A DNA stretch of 53,478 nucleotides. It comes from UBA668 sp038234785 (GTDB taxonomy: Bacteria > Actinomycetota > Acidimicrobiia > Acidimicrobiales > Ilumatobacteraceae). A program made the translations under genes and the position numbers. The notes beneath the pieces are model-generated. The model made no database searches. It saw nothing but the letters and a program-made list of their open reading frames with translations, and was not told where the DNA came from. Positions 8,737 to 17,210 of the stretch are shown here, piece after piece; the first letter of the stretch is position 1, and each line of letters starts with the position of its first letter. The DNA is taken from assembly GCA_038234785.1 (NCBI GenBank), contig JBBQTC010000017.1, forward strand, positions 1 to 53,478, written 5' to 3'.

Positions 8737-11700
8737 GTGATGCTGTGCACCTTTTGCGGAGCCAACGTCCCCGCGGGTGCCCGGTTCTGTCCGTCCTGCG
8801 GTCGACAGGTGGCGACCGTGCAACCTCAGGCGGAAGAGCGACGAATCGTCACCGTGCTGTTCGCCGACCTCGTCGGGTTCACGTCGCTCGCCGAGCACAT
8901 GGATCCCGAGCAGGTCAAGCGTCTGGTCGACACGTGTTTCGAGCGTCTGGTCGAGGTCGTGGCAGAGTTCGGTGGCCGCGTCGACAAGATCCTCGGCGAC
9001 GGCATCCTCGTGCTCTTCGGCGCGCCCGTGGCCCACGAGGACGACCCGGAGCGGGCCGTCCGCGCCGCGTTGCGCATGCAGCAGACACTCGGCGCCTATG
9101 TTGCCGCGTCCGGGCTGGCCGGCAGCGACGACGTCCGCATGCGCGTCGGCATCAACACGGGCGAGGTGCTCGTCGGCACGCTCGCCGGTACCGACTACAC
9201 GGCGATGGGCGATGTGGTGAACATCGCATCCCGCCTGCAAGCCGCCGCACCGGTGGGTGGCGTCCTCGTCGGTGAGACCACGCATGGACTCACGTCGCAC
9301 ACGTTCCGTTACGAACTGGCCGGCCAGCTGCAACCACGAGGACGCGATCAGTCGCTCACCTCCTGGTTGGCAATGGAGGCCACCGCGCCTCCCGGGTCGC
9401 GACGCACCCGCCGCCGCGACATCGGCATCGTCGGTCGGTCGGACGAACTGGCGATGGCCGAAGCGGCGCTCGAACTGGTCGATCGTCACGGTCGGGGCAT
9501 GGTGCTCCACGTCAACGGCGACAACGGAGTCGGCAAGAGTCGACTCGTCGACGAGATCATTGCCGGGCTCCGCGACCGGCGCGGTGCGACCGTATTGGAA
9601 GGCGCGTGCGTGCCCTACGGCGAGAGCAACGTGTGGTGGCCGATCGCCAGCGCGCTGTCGAACTATCTCGACATCGACGGCACGCTCGGGCTCCCCTCCG
9701 CCCGCGAGACGGCCATGGCGCGAGCGTCGCTGATGTTCCCGTCGCAGACGAAGGCGGAGAAGGAACAACTCGTCGACGTGTTCGCGCACCTCCTCGGGCA
9801 CCCGTCGGCAATCGACCGCCTCGATCCGGCGAGCGCACGCAGCGCCATCCACCACACCGTCGGTCAGGTGTTGGAGGCCAAGGCCCAGAAGGGTCCGATC
9901 GTGCTCAGCATCGACGATCTGCACTGGGCCGACCCCGTGCTGCTCGAGCTGCTCACCTCGCTCGTCACGTCCTTGAGTCGGCAGTCCTTCGTCCTCATCA
10001 CCGCCATGCGCCCGGGCACCGAGACGCTGTGGCCGCCACGCTCGGATCGGAGCACGGTGCTCGCACTGACGCTGCAACCGTTGACCCGGTTCGAGAACCA
10101 CGAGCTCGCCCGCGAGTTGCTCCGCGACACGCAACCCGACGAGCACCTGCTCACTGCGCTCTACGAGCGCAGTGGCGGGAACCCGCTGTTCCTCATCGAG
10201 CTGGTCGCACTCACCGAGGCCGGCGGGGGCCACGGTGAGCTCCCCGACTCGCTGCGTACCCTGATCGCCGCCCGGCTCGACCAGCTCACCCTCCAGCAGC
10301 GACAGGTCCTGGAGAACGCCGCCGTGCTCGGCACGTCGGGCAGCATCCTCGGCCTCGAACAGTTCGCCATTGCACTCGGTCAGCCGATCCCCACCGAGAC
10401 GGTCCACGAACTCGACGAGCTCGGTCTGCTCGAGGTGCGCGGACGTCGCTGGGAGTTCCGCAGCGAATCCGTGCGCGACGCCGCATATCAGACCCTCACC
10501 AAGGCCGCTCGCGCGCAGCGCCACGGCGGAGTGGCCAAGGCCATGGCGGGAACGACCACGGGCATCGACGACCTCGCGCACCACATCGCTGCAGCGGCGG
10601 AGCTGGTGCAGGAGCTCGGCACCGTCGACGGCGTTCCCACCGACATCGTCGATCGGGCGATCAACATCCTCACTGCGGCCGCGGATCGCGCGCTCGACAG
10701 TGGCAGTTTGCGAATGGCCGTGCGCCACACCACCCGCGCCATCGGCCTGACGCGGACGGCCGAGGACACCGATCTGGCGGTCGCCCACCTCCGCATCGTG
10801 CGCGCCACCGCGGCAATCGAACAGCGCAACTTCGACGCAGCCACTGCCGACATCGAGGCAGTCCACACCATCGCGGCCGAGCACGCCAATGTCGCACTGC
10901 AGGCCGAGGCGCATCGCCTCGGGGGCATGCTGGCCAATGTGAGCGGGCGCATCGACCTGGCCCGCGAAGAGCTCGGCATCGCGGTCGACCTGCTCCGCCA
11001 GACCGAGCACCCCGACCTGTTGGCACGGGCGTTGCGCATCCGTGGCTTCATCGAGATGTTCACCGGATCGCTCGCCGATGCGGAGTGGTTCTTCGGTGAG
11101 GCCGACGAACTGTTCCGGACCCTTGGCGACGAGCGGGGCATGGCGTACATCGAGCAGCACCGTGCCTGGATCGCATTCCTCTCCGGCGACCTCGTCGTCG
11201 CCCGCGAGCGTCTCACGCATGCGGCGGGCACGCTCAGCCAGCACGGCGACCGCAACGGCGTCGGCTGGGCGTTCGGTCTCCTCGCCTTCATCGAGTTCTT
11301 TGAGCGTCGATTCGAAGAAGCAGAGACGTTGGCCGTGGCAGTGAGCCGCGAAGCCGAGTTGCGCGGCGACGAATGGGCCGCCGGAATGATGGACACGCTG
11401 CTCGCCGACCTGCGACTGTGGCAGGGACAACTCGAGGCCGCGCAGGGGTTCGCCGAGAAGGCTCGTACACGGTTCAAGCGACTCAACGACCGCTTCGGCC
11501 TCATCCAGGCGCTGTCACCTCTCGTGCGTGCTCAGGTCGCACTCGGCCGCTTCGCAGCAGCACAGCGCTCCAGCGAGGAGTTGATGTCACTTGCCGAGTC
11601 AGGACGGCAGGGACCGTTCCCGTTGATGGCGGTCGCCGGTGCCGCCATGCACCGCGGTAACGCCGCGATGGCTGAGGCGATGGCGCTCCGAGCACTCGAG

Positions 11701-12186
11701 GAGATGCGCATCACCGGCGCCGAGGCCTTCGAGCCGTTGGTGGTGCTCGCCGCATCACTCGTGCAGCAGGGACGCAACGAGGAGGCCCTCACCGCGATCG
11801 AGTCCGTTCCCGAGCACGGTGCAGCCCATCCGTTCACTCGGGCCGTCGCTGCGCTCGTCCACGCCGTGAGCTGCAATCCCGAGGCAGCGCTCGTCGACGC
11901 CGCCGCGGTCGCGCACACCGACGGCGCGACGTATCTCGACCAAGTCTTCGCCTACGTCGCAGCCGCGGGCGCGCAGGCACAACAGGGCGACATCGCCCAG
12001 GCCGAGCTGTCGGCGCAGGCTGCCGTCGCGCGGGCGATGGGCGTCGGCGACGTGGTCGCCACTGCACTCGCCACCGCGATCTTCCAGTCCATCACCGGTC
12101 GGTCACATCCAGCGTTCGACGAACGGACGCAGCTCGGCGAGGGCTGGGACTTCGTGGTCCAGCGACTGTCCTGCCAACCCGCCTGA
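8737..12186 (+). CDS. Class III adenylate/guanylate cyclase with AAA ATPase and TPR domains
   Basis: A 1149-aa multidomain regulator. Residues 4-21 form a CxxC...CxxC zinc ribbon (FCGANVPAG...FCPSCG). Residues ~36-185 are a class III cyclase domain with every key residue present: metal Asp44 (FADLVGFT), Lys84 and Asp88 (DKILGDG), Asp159 (MGDVVN), Asn162 and Arg166. A P-loop ATPase follows (GDNGVGKS at 261-268; Walker B near 391-395 in SIDDLHWAD), then a long helical C-terminus (~580-1149) rich in TPR-like repeats. This is the layout of actinobacterial cyclase-LuxR/AAA-like signalling proteins, but without a DNA-binding domain at the end. It probably makes cAMP in response to a protein or ligand bound by the TPR/ATPase part. 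GTG at 8737 and ATG at 8740 are both possible starts. Confidence 0.85.
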   Translation: MMLCTFCGANVPAGARFCPSCGRQVATVQPQAEERRIVTVLFADLVGFTSLAEHMDPEQVKRLVDTCFERLVEVVAEFGGRVDKILGDGILVLFGAPVAHEDDPERAVRAALRMQQTLGAYVAASGLAGSDDVRMRVGINTGEVLVGTLAGTDYTAMGDVVNIASRLQAAAPVGGVLVGETTHGLTSHTFRYELAGQLQPRGRDQSLTSWLAMEATAPPGSRRTRRRDIGIVGRSDELAMAEAALELVDRHGRGMVLHVNGDNGVGKSRLVDEIIAGLRDRRGATVLEGACVPYGESNVWWPIASALSNYLDIDGTLGLPSARETAMARASLMFPSQTKAEKEQLVDVFAHLLGHPSAIDRLDPASARSAIHHTVGQVLEAKAQKGPIVLSIDDLHWADPVLLELLTSLVTSLSRQSFVLITAMRPGTETLWPPRSDRSTVLALTLQPLTRFENHELARELLRDTQPDEHLLTALYERSGGNPLFLIELVALTEAGGGHGELPDSLRTLIAARLDQLTLQQRQVLENAAVLGTSGSILGLEQFAIALGQPIPTETVHELDELGLLEVRGRRWEFRSESVRDAAYQTLTKAARAQRHGGVAKAMAGTTTGIDDLAHHIAAAAELVQELGTVDGVPTDIVDRAINILTAAADRALDSGSLRMAVRHTTRAIGLTRTAEDTDLAVAHLRIVRATAAIEQRNFDAATADIEAVHTIAAEHANVALQAEAHRLGGMLANVSGRIDLAREELGIAVDLLRQTEHPDLLARALRIRGFIEMFTGSLADAEWFFGEADELFRTLGDERGMAYIEQHRAWIAFLSGDLVVARERLTHAAGTLSQHGDRNGVGWAFGLLAFIEFFERRFEEAETLAVAVSREAELRGDEWAAGMMDTLLADLRLWQGQLEAAQGFAEKARTRFKRLNDRFGLIQALSPLVRAQVALGRFAAAQRSSEELMSLAESGRQGPFPLMAVAGAAMHRGNAAMAEAMALRALEEMRITGAEAFEPLVVLAASLVQQGRNEEALTAIESVPEHGAAHPFTRAVAALVHAVSCNPEAALVDAAAVAHTDGATYLDQVFAYVAAAGAQAQQGDIAQAELSAQAAVARAMGVGDVVATALATAIFQSITGRSHPAFDERTQLGEGWDFVVQRLSCQPA

Positions 12187-12192
12187 GGGCCC

Positions 12193-12240
12193 GCCGGCGA
12201 GTCAACCGACGCGTCAGCCGGCGCGTCAGCCGGCGAGGGT
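12193..12240. repeat. Four degenerate 12-bp tandem units
   Basis: Units gccggcgagtca, accgacgcgtca, gccggcgcgtca and gccggcgagggt follow one another between the convergent ends of the cyclase and Nei genes, the last two covering the Nei stop codon. Each GCCGGC is self-complementary, so the tract can fold and may help end both transcripts. Confidence 0.6.
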
Positions 12241-13137
12241 GTCGCCGCGCCGCCATGGCAGCTCGGCGAGGTACTTCGCCGCCGCCGGGTGCGGGTCCAT
12301 GCTGCGATCCACACCGGGGGCCGACGGGTCGAGTTGCGGCGCAAGGCGGTGCTGGCAACCGCCACACCAGTAGAGGAGTCGGGCGTGATCGCCGATCCGC
12401 TTCACCTGGACGGTGTCGCCGCAGCGGGCGCACCGCTGGCCGTTGCGTCCATAGACCGCGAGGCCACCGGGAATCTCCGGCTGGGTGACACGGCCGCCGG
12501 CGCTCGCACGGAGGTTGGCGCGCAACATCCGCGTCGCGGCGTTGATGAGCTGCACGCAGTCGGCCGGTTGCAGCGACGTGACGGGCGCGAACGGGCTGAT
12601 CTCGCAGGCCCAGAGGATCTCGCTGCGGAACACGTTGCCGACGCCGCAGGCGACGTGTTGGTCGAGCAGCACCTCCGCGACCGGCGCATCCCGCTGCGGA
12701 TACTCGTGGATCCGTCGTGCCGCCAGCTCCAGCTCACGCACGGGCGCCGTGCACAGGTCGGGTCCGAGCCGTCCGAATCCCGGGTGACGATGGATGTCGA
12801 ACTCTCGGTAGGTCTCGACGACCGGAGCATTGAAGCACACCGCGACCCAGTCGGTGACTTCGATGACGACGCGCATCTGGTTGTTGGGCTTGCGCCATCG
12901 CTCGCCCACTCGATAGAGATGCCACGAGCCCGTCATTCGTTGGTGGGTGTGCAACACGAGGCCGTCGTCCCACACGATCTCGAGGTGCTTGCCGTGACTC
13001 TCGACAAGCTCGATCACGCGGCCGGGAGCGGGCCGCGGGCCGTAGAGTCGCGGGGCGTCGAAGCGCGCCACCGGACGACCGACCAATGCTGTCCGCAGCG
13101 CTGCGGCAGCCCGGTGAATGGTGTCGCCTTCGGGCAT
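12226..13137 (-). CDS. nei: Fpg/Nei-family DNA glycosylase (Nei type)
   Basis: A 303-aa base-excision repair enzyme that removes oxidised bases and cuts the strand by beta/delta elimination. The protein begins MPEGDTIHRAA: Pro2 is the Schiff-base nucleophile and Glu3 the catalytic acid once Met is removed, and DTIHRAA is the Nei rather than MutM version. Lys50-type helix HGKHLEI, the H2TH motif (LLDQHVACGVGNVFRSE) and a C-terminal zinc finger (CARCGD...YWCGGCQ) are present. After the zinc finger there is an unusual ~30-residue tail. I start at the ATG at 13137 because the catalytic proline must be residue 2. A TACGCT seven bases upstream suggests leaderless transcription. Confidence 0.92.
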   Translation of the reverse strand: MPEGDTIHRAAAALRTALVGRPVARFDAPRLYGPRPAPGRVIELVESHGKHLEIVWDDGLVLHTHQRMTGSWHLYRVGERWRKPNNQMRVVIEVTDWVAVCFNAPVVETYREFDIHRHPGFGRLGPDLCTAPVRELELAARRIHEYPQRDAPVAEVLLDQHVACGVGNVFRSEILWACEISPFAPVTSLQPADCVQLINAATRMLRANLRASAGGRVTQPEIPGGLAVYGRNGQRCARCGDTVQVKRIGDHARLLYWCGGCQHRLAPQLDPSAPGVDRSMDPHPAAAKYLAELPWRRGDTLAG

Positions 13138-13144
13138 CACGCAC

Positions 13145-13150
13145 AGCGTA
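13145..13150 (-). promoter_or_regulatory. -10 element for the Nei glycosylase gene
   Basis: TACGCT on the minus strand, seven bases before the ATG at 13137. The -35 region is weak. Confidence 0.4.
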
Positions 13151-13197
13151 AACGCCCTGACCATGGTGGTCGCGCGATACCCCGGCGGCGGTCTCGG

Positions 13198-13203
13198 TAG
13201 CGT
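13198..13203 (+). promoter_or_regulatory. -10 element for the small acidic protein gene
   Basis: TAGCGT six bases before the GTG at 13210, in the short divergent gap next to the Nei promoter. No clear -35. Confidence 0.4.
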
Positions 13204-13209
13204 GGTGCC

Positions 13210-13548
13210 GTGCCCGAGGACCCGACACCCGGCGAGAGCCTCGACGACCGGCCCGACGACCGGCCCGAAGTGGTCGATGTCGAGCCCATCTCCGACCCGA
13301 TCGGCACCGCCCGTCGACGGCACGGCGCGGCAGGCGCGGTGCTCGCCGCAGGGATGTTCGGGCTCGACATCGCCCTCGGCCGCAAGCCGAAGGAGGAGGC
13401 ACCGGTCGTCATCGACGCCGCCGGCGAACCGACGAACATCGACTCCGACGGCATCCGGATCTCGCTCGACGACACGACCGACGTGATCGCTCCGCCCCAG
13501 GTGCCCAGCACTCCGCCGCTCCAGACCCCCACAAAACGGGCCAGGTAG
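13210..13548 (+). CDS. Small acidic hypothetical protein
   Basis: A 112-aa protein that I do not recognise. It starts at GTG (MPEDPTPGESLDD), is rich in Asp/Pro, has a short hydrophobic stretch (GAAGAVLAAGMFGLDIALG, about residues 39-57) that could be a single membrane segment or a buried helix, and ends with a Pro/Thr-rich basic tail. Codon use matches the neighbours. It sits between the divergent Nei gene and the secreted protease. The good -10 just before the start and the open frame over its whole span favour a real gene. Confidence 0.55.
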   Translation: MPEDPTPGESLDDRPDDRPEVVDVEPISDPIGTARRRHGAAGAVLAAGMFGLDIALGRKPKEEAPVVIDAAGEPTNIDSDGIRISLDDTTDVIAPPQVPSTPPLQTPTKRAR

Positions 13549-13608
13549 CCTATTTCCCACGCGTCACACCTCGCGGTAGGGTGCCCGGGTTCCCCCCAGG
13601 AGGTTGTC

Positions 13609-16600
13609 GTGAGGAAGTTGCGAGCGGGACTCGTCATTGCAATGGCGAGCGCATGTGTGGTGTCGGCCCCCAACATGGCCACTGCTTCGAGGCCGACCGC
13701 CGATCCGGGCGTCGGACAGGTCACCGACCCGAAGCTGCTGGCCGAGATCACCCAGGCCCAGTCGCGGCGGGTGGAGGGCGATCCGCAGGTGACGGTGGAG
13801 CTCCTCACCAGTGACCCGGCCACCGTCGCGGCCGAGGTCACGGCGCTCGGCGGAACGGTCACCGGCGCCGTGCCGGGGGCGCTCGTCCAGGCCGACGTAC
13901 CGATCAGCCAGATCCAGGCAATTGCCGGCGCACGTTCGGTGCAGCACGTGCAGGCGCCGCGCAGCGCCGGGTACGTCCCCACCGTCGGTGGCCGGCGTAC
14001 CGAAGCAGTGCTCGGGACCGGCCCGACCGCAGGTTCCGAGGTCACCTCGACCAACGCCGACGTCTGGCAGATGGCCGGGTACCTCGGCGCCGGGGTCAAG
14101 ATCGGCATCATCGACTACTTCGACTTCACGCTCTGGGACACGGCCGAGAACGGCCCGATTCCCGACGGCGCCCACCAGTTCTGCCAGGACACCCCGGCCT
14201 ACGGCCTGTGCAACGCCCCGAACAGCATCGCCGATGAGCCGTTCGTCGGCGACCACGGGGTGGCCGTCGCCGAGATCATCAAGGACATGGCGCCGTCAGC
14301 GGAGATCTACCTCGCCACGATCGCGACCACCGCCGACCTCCAGGCAGCGATCGATTACTTCGCCACCAACGGCGTCACGATCATCAACCGCTCGCTCGGC
14401 GCGGCGTACGACGGTCCCGGCGACGGCACCGGCCCGCTCGCCGCCGTCGTCAACTCGACCGTGGGCAAGGGCATGACCTGGTTCAACTCCGCAGGCAACG
14501 ATGCCCAGGACGAGTACATGAAGCGTTCCGTTCCCACCAACCTCGGCGCCAACGCCTACGTCAACTTCAACGATGGTCGGCCCGCCGTGGGTCCGACCGC
14601 TGACACCTGGTTGCGAATCGACGCTCCCGGGTGCTTCACGCTCGACGGGATCCGCTGGAGCAACGACTGGAACCTCCCCGCCAACCAGCGCACCGACTAC
14701 TCCGTGGAGTTCTGGCAGCCCACCTTCGACGTCACGGTGAACGCCGACTCGTTCAACCCGACGACGGGCCAGGTCGCCGCCATCGATCTCAGCGCAGACG
14801 GCGGCACGGGCACGGGTCACAACATCATCGACGCGAGCCAGGCCGGTGGCGCCAACCCGCTCGAGGCCGCCGACCTCACGGTGTGCCCGTCCAACACGTA
14901 CAGCCAGTACTTCGCGTCCGGATCGGTCAGCTACATCCGGATCAAGCGCAACGCCACGACCACCGTGGGCGCCACGCCCGACCAACTCGAGATCGCCCTG
15001 TCCGACGGGTTCCTGGAGCTGTACTACTACGACATCAACGGCAGCGCCGCCAAGCCGGTCGTCGATTCCAAGAACGTCGGCCTCGTCGCGGTCGGCGCCG
15101 TCGAGTCCGACATCAACTACCAGTCCGACCCGTACGGCATCGCGTACTACTCGTCGCAGGGCCCGACCACTGACGGTCGGATCAAGCCCGACGTCACGGC
15201 GCCAGCCGGGTTCGCCAGCGCGACCCTGGCCGGCGCGTTCCACGGGACGTCGGCCGCGTCGCCCACGGCGGCCGGCTTCGCGGCGCTCCTCGCGGGCGCC
15301 GGGCTGGGCCAACCGGGTGGAGGAATGGGGGCGCTCGTGCGCCACTTCACCAGTGACGTCAACGCGGCGGTCGCTCCCGGCCCGGACAACGCCTACGGCG
15401 CCGGTGTCATCCTCTTCCCCGGTCCGCCGAGCGCGGCCATACCGGCGACGCCCGGCAAGTACGTGCCCCTCGACACTCCCGCCCGGATCCTCGACACTCG
15501 GGCCGGCGCGAACCACATCGGCCCCGTCGAGCTGACCGGGCCGTACAACACCCAGTCGATCATCGAGGCGAACGTGCTCGATGGCACCCTGGTCCCCACC
15601 AGCGGCGTCTCGGCAGTGGCCATCAACCTCACCTCGGTCGACAGCAAATCGATCGGGTTCGTCCAGGCGTACCCGTACCTGCGGGCCGCCACGGGCGCGA
15701 CCAGCACGCTCAACGTCTCCACCGTCGCGGCCGCTCGACCCAACTTCGCGATCGTGCCCGTCGGGGTCGACGGCAACATCAGCATCTACATGCAGGCCGG
15801 TGGCAACGTGGTCGTCGACCTCCTCGGCTACTTCGCCGACGGCCAGACGACCACCGCCGAGGGTCGCTTCGTACCTCTCGCCGAACCAGAGCGTTGGATG
15901 GACACACGGGGCATCGGCGGTGCGCCCTTGCCCGCCGTCTTCTCCGGCACCCCGCGCCAGGTCGCCGCGGGCGAAACCGTCGACATCCCCGTGTTGGCCG
16001 GGACCGCCGTTCCTGACATCACCGTGCCCTCCACCACGGTCCAGGCCTTGGTGGTCAACGTCACCGCCACCGGCTCGCTCCTGAGCGGGTTCCTGCGGGT
16101 GATTCCGAAGGGCACCGTCGGCGCCACCCACGCCAACGTCAACTTCTCCTACGGATCGTCCGCGGCCAACACGGTCATCGTGCCGATCGGCACCAATCAG
16201 GGCATCAGCATCTTCACCAACCGCAACGCCGACATCGTCGTCGACGTCGTCGGCTACATCACGTCCACCGACGCGACCGTCGACCAGGCCGGGTTGTTCG
16301 TTCCGACCACGCCGACCCGGGTGTACAACACCATCGCGCCGACGTCGAACCCGTTCGCTGCCAACGAAGTCCGCAGCATCGAGGTCAGCGGCGGCGCCAC
16401 CGGTGTCCCCACCGGTGTCGGCGGCGTCTCGGCGAACCTCGCCGTGACAGGTGCCTCCGCGAACGGCTTCCTCAAGGTGTTCCCGGGCCTCACCCAGCCG
16501 GCCACGTCGAGCCTGAACTACGCGACGGCCAAGACTGTCGCCAACGGCGCGCTGCTCAGCGTCAACCAGGGGGCGACTCCGGCCGACCCGAACACCGTGT

Positions 16601-16674
16601 CGGCGACGATGAACCGCTCCGGTCACCTCATCATCGACATCAACGGCTACTTCCTCGAGGCCGCGCCGATCTGA
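13609..16674 (+). CDS. Secreted subtilisin-like (S8) serine protease with three C-terminal repeats
   Basis: A 1021-aa exported protein with an Ala-containing signal peptide (MRKLRAGLVIAMASACVVSA, cleavage probably near ATA-S at ~26). The S8 catalytic set is visible: Asp169 (IGIIDYFD), His216 (GDHGVAVAE, in place of the usual HGTHVAG), oxyanion Asn297 (NSAGND) and Ser547 (HGTSAASP). About 140 residues are inserted between Asn297 and Ser547, resembling a beta-rich binding domain. Residues ~617-1021 hold three repeats, each opening with a VPL/VPT-x-(T/E)P-x-R-x-x-(D/N)T motif and closing with VVDLLGYF, VVDVVGYI or IIDINGYF; such repeats are common on secreted actinobacterial proteins and may bind the surface. 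Start GTG is set by an AGGAGG seven bases upstream. Confidence 0.88.
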   Translation: MRKLRAGLVIAMASACVVSAPNMATASRPTADPGVGQVTDPKLLAEITQAQSRRVEGDPQVTVELLTSDPATVAAEVTALGGTVTGAVPGALVQADVPISQIQAIAGARSVQHVQAPRSAGYVPTVGGRRTEAVLGTGPTAGSEVTSTNADVWQMAGYLGAGVKIGIIDYFDFTLWDTAENGPIPDGAHQFCQDTPAYGLCNAPNSIADEPFVGDHGVAVAEIIKDMAPSAEIYLATIATTADLQAAIDYFATNGVTIINRSLGAAYDGPGDGTGPLAAVVNSTVGKGMTWFNSAGNDAQDEYMKRSVPTNLGANAYVNFNDGRPAVGPTADTWLRIDAPGCFTLDGIRWSNDWNLPANQRTDYSVEFWQPTFDVTVNADSFNPTTGQVAAIDLSADGGTGTGHNIIDASQAGGANPLEAADLTVCPSNTYSQYFASGSVSYIRIKRNATTTVGATPDQLEIALSDGFLELYYYDINGSAAKPVVDSKNVGLVAVGAVESDINYQSDPYGIAYYSSQGPTTDGRIKPDVTAPAGFASATLAGAFHGTSAASPTAAGFAALLAGAGLGQPGGGMGALVRHFTSDVNAAVAPGPDNAYGAGVILFPGPPSAAIPATPGKYVPLDTPARILDTRAGANHIGPVELTGPYNTQSIIEANVLDGTLVPTSGVSAVAINLTSVDSKSIGFVQAYPYLRAATGATSTLNVSTVAAARPNFAIVPVGVDGNISIYMQAGGNVVVDLLGYFADGQTTTAEGRFVPLAEPERWMDTRGIGGAPLPAVFSGTPRQVAAGETVDIPVLAGTAVPDITVPSTTVQALVVNVTATGSLLSGFLRVIPKGTVGATHANVNFSYGSSAANTVIVPIGTNQGISIFTNRNADIVVDVVGYITSTDATVDQAGLFVPTTPTRVYNTIAPTSNPFAANEVRSIEVSGGATGVPTGVGGVSANLAVTGASANGFLKVFPGLTQPATSSLNYATAKTVANGALLSVNQGATPADPNTVSATMNRSGHLIIDINGYFLEAAPI

Positions 16675-17210
16675 TGAGTGAACAACTCGACACACGTACT
16701 GGCTGGCTCTCGCGAGACCAGCTCGAGAACATCCGCGCCAACGTGCCGTTGGTCTACGTCGACGCGGTCCCCGTCCGTGTCGACGACCTCGGTCAGGTCA
16801 CCCACGTCGGCATGCTGCTCCGACAAGCCGCCGACGGCAGCATCAGCAGGATGGTCGTCAGCGGACGGGTGCTCTACGGCGAACGGATCCGCGACGCCCT
16901 GCTCCGCCATCTGGAGAAGGACCTCGGCCCCGTCGCGCTGCCCCGGATCCCTGCCGAGGTGGCACCGTTCACGGTGGTCGAGTACTTCCCCGACCCGGCG
17001 GTGAGCGGCTTCCACGATCCTCGGCACCATGCCGTGAGCCTGGCGTTCGTCGTTCCCGTGTCGGGTGACTGCCAGCCGACACAGGAGGCACTGGACCTCG
17101 CCTGGTACCCGCCCGAGCAGGCGGTGAGCGACGCCGTCCGCCGGGAGATGACGGGCGGCCACGACCGGCTCATCCGCCTCGCGCTGGCGCATGTGGGTCA
17201 GCTGCCGTAG
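16674..17210 (+). CDS. NUDIX-like DUF4916 family protein with a degenerate Nudix box
   Basis: A 178-aa protein similar in layout to actinobacterial DUF4916/NUDIX proteins. The Nudix box region GRVLYGERIRDALLRHLEKDLG keeps G-x5-E, but the REUXEEXGU part reads RHLEKDLG, so the catalytic glutamates are His, Lys and Asp. Metal-dependent pyrophosphohydrolase activity is therefore doubtful, and a binding or regulatory role is possible. Its ATG shares one base with the protease stop (TGATG), so it is translationally coupled to a secreted protease, an odd pairing. Its 3' end overlaps the convergent WYL gene by 13 bases. Confidence 0.7.
   Translation: MSEQLDTRTGWLSRDQLENIRANVPLVYVDAVPVRVDDLGQVTHVGMLLRQAADGSISRMVVSGRVLYGERIRDALLRHLEKDLGPVALPRIPAEVAPFTVVEYFPDPAVSGFHDPRHHAVSLAFVVPVSGDCQPTQEALDLAWYPPEQAVSDAVRREMTGGHDRLIRLALAHVGQLP

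Noticed and set aside
8677..11430. A 917-codon minus-strand frame opposite the cyclase gene
   Set aside because: Shadow frame; the cyclase frame has complete conserved domains and the antisense translation has none.
14296..16695. A 799-codon minus-strand frame opposite the protease gene
   Set aside because: Shadow frame with Asp/Val/Gly/Arg-rich, domain-free translation.
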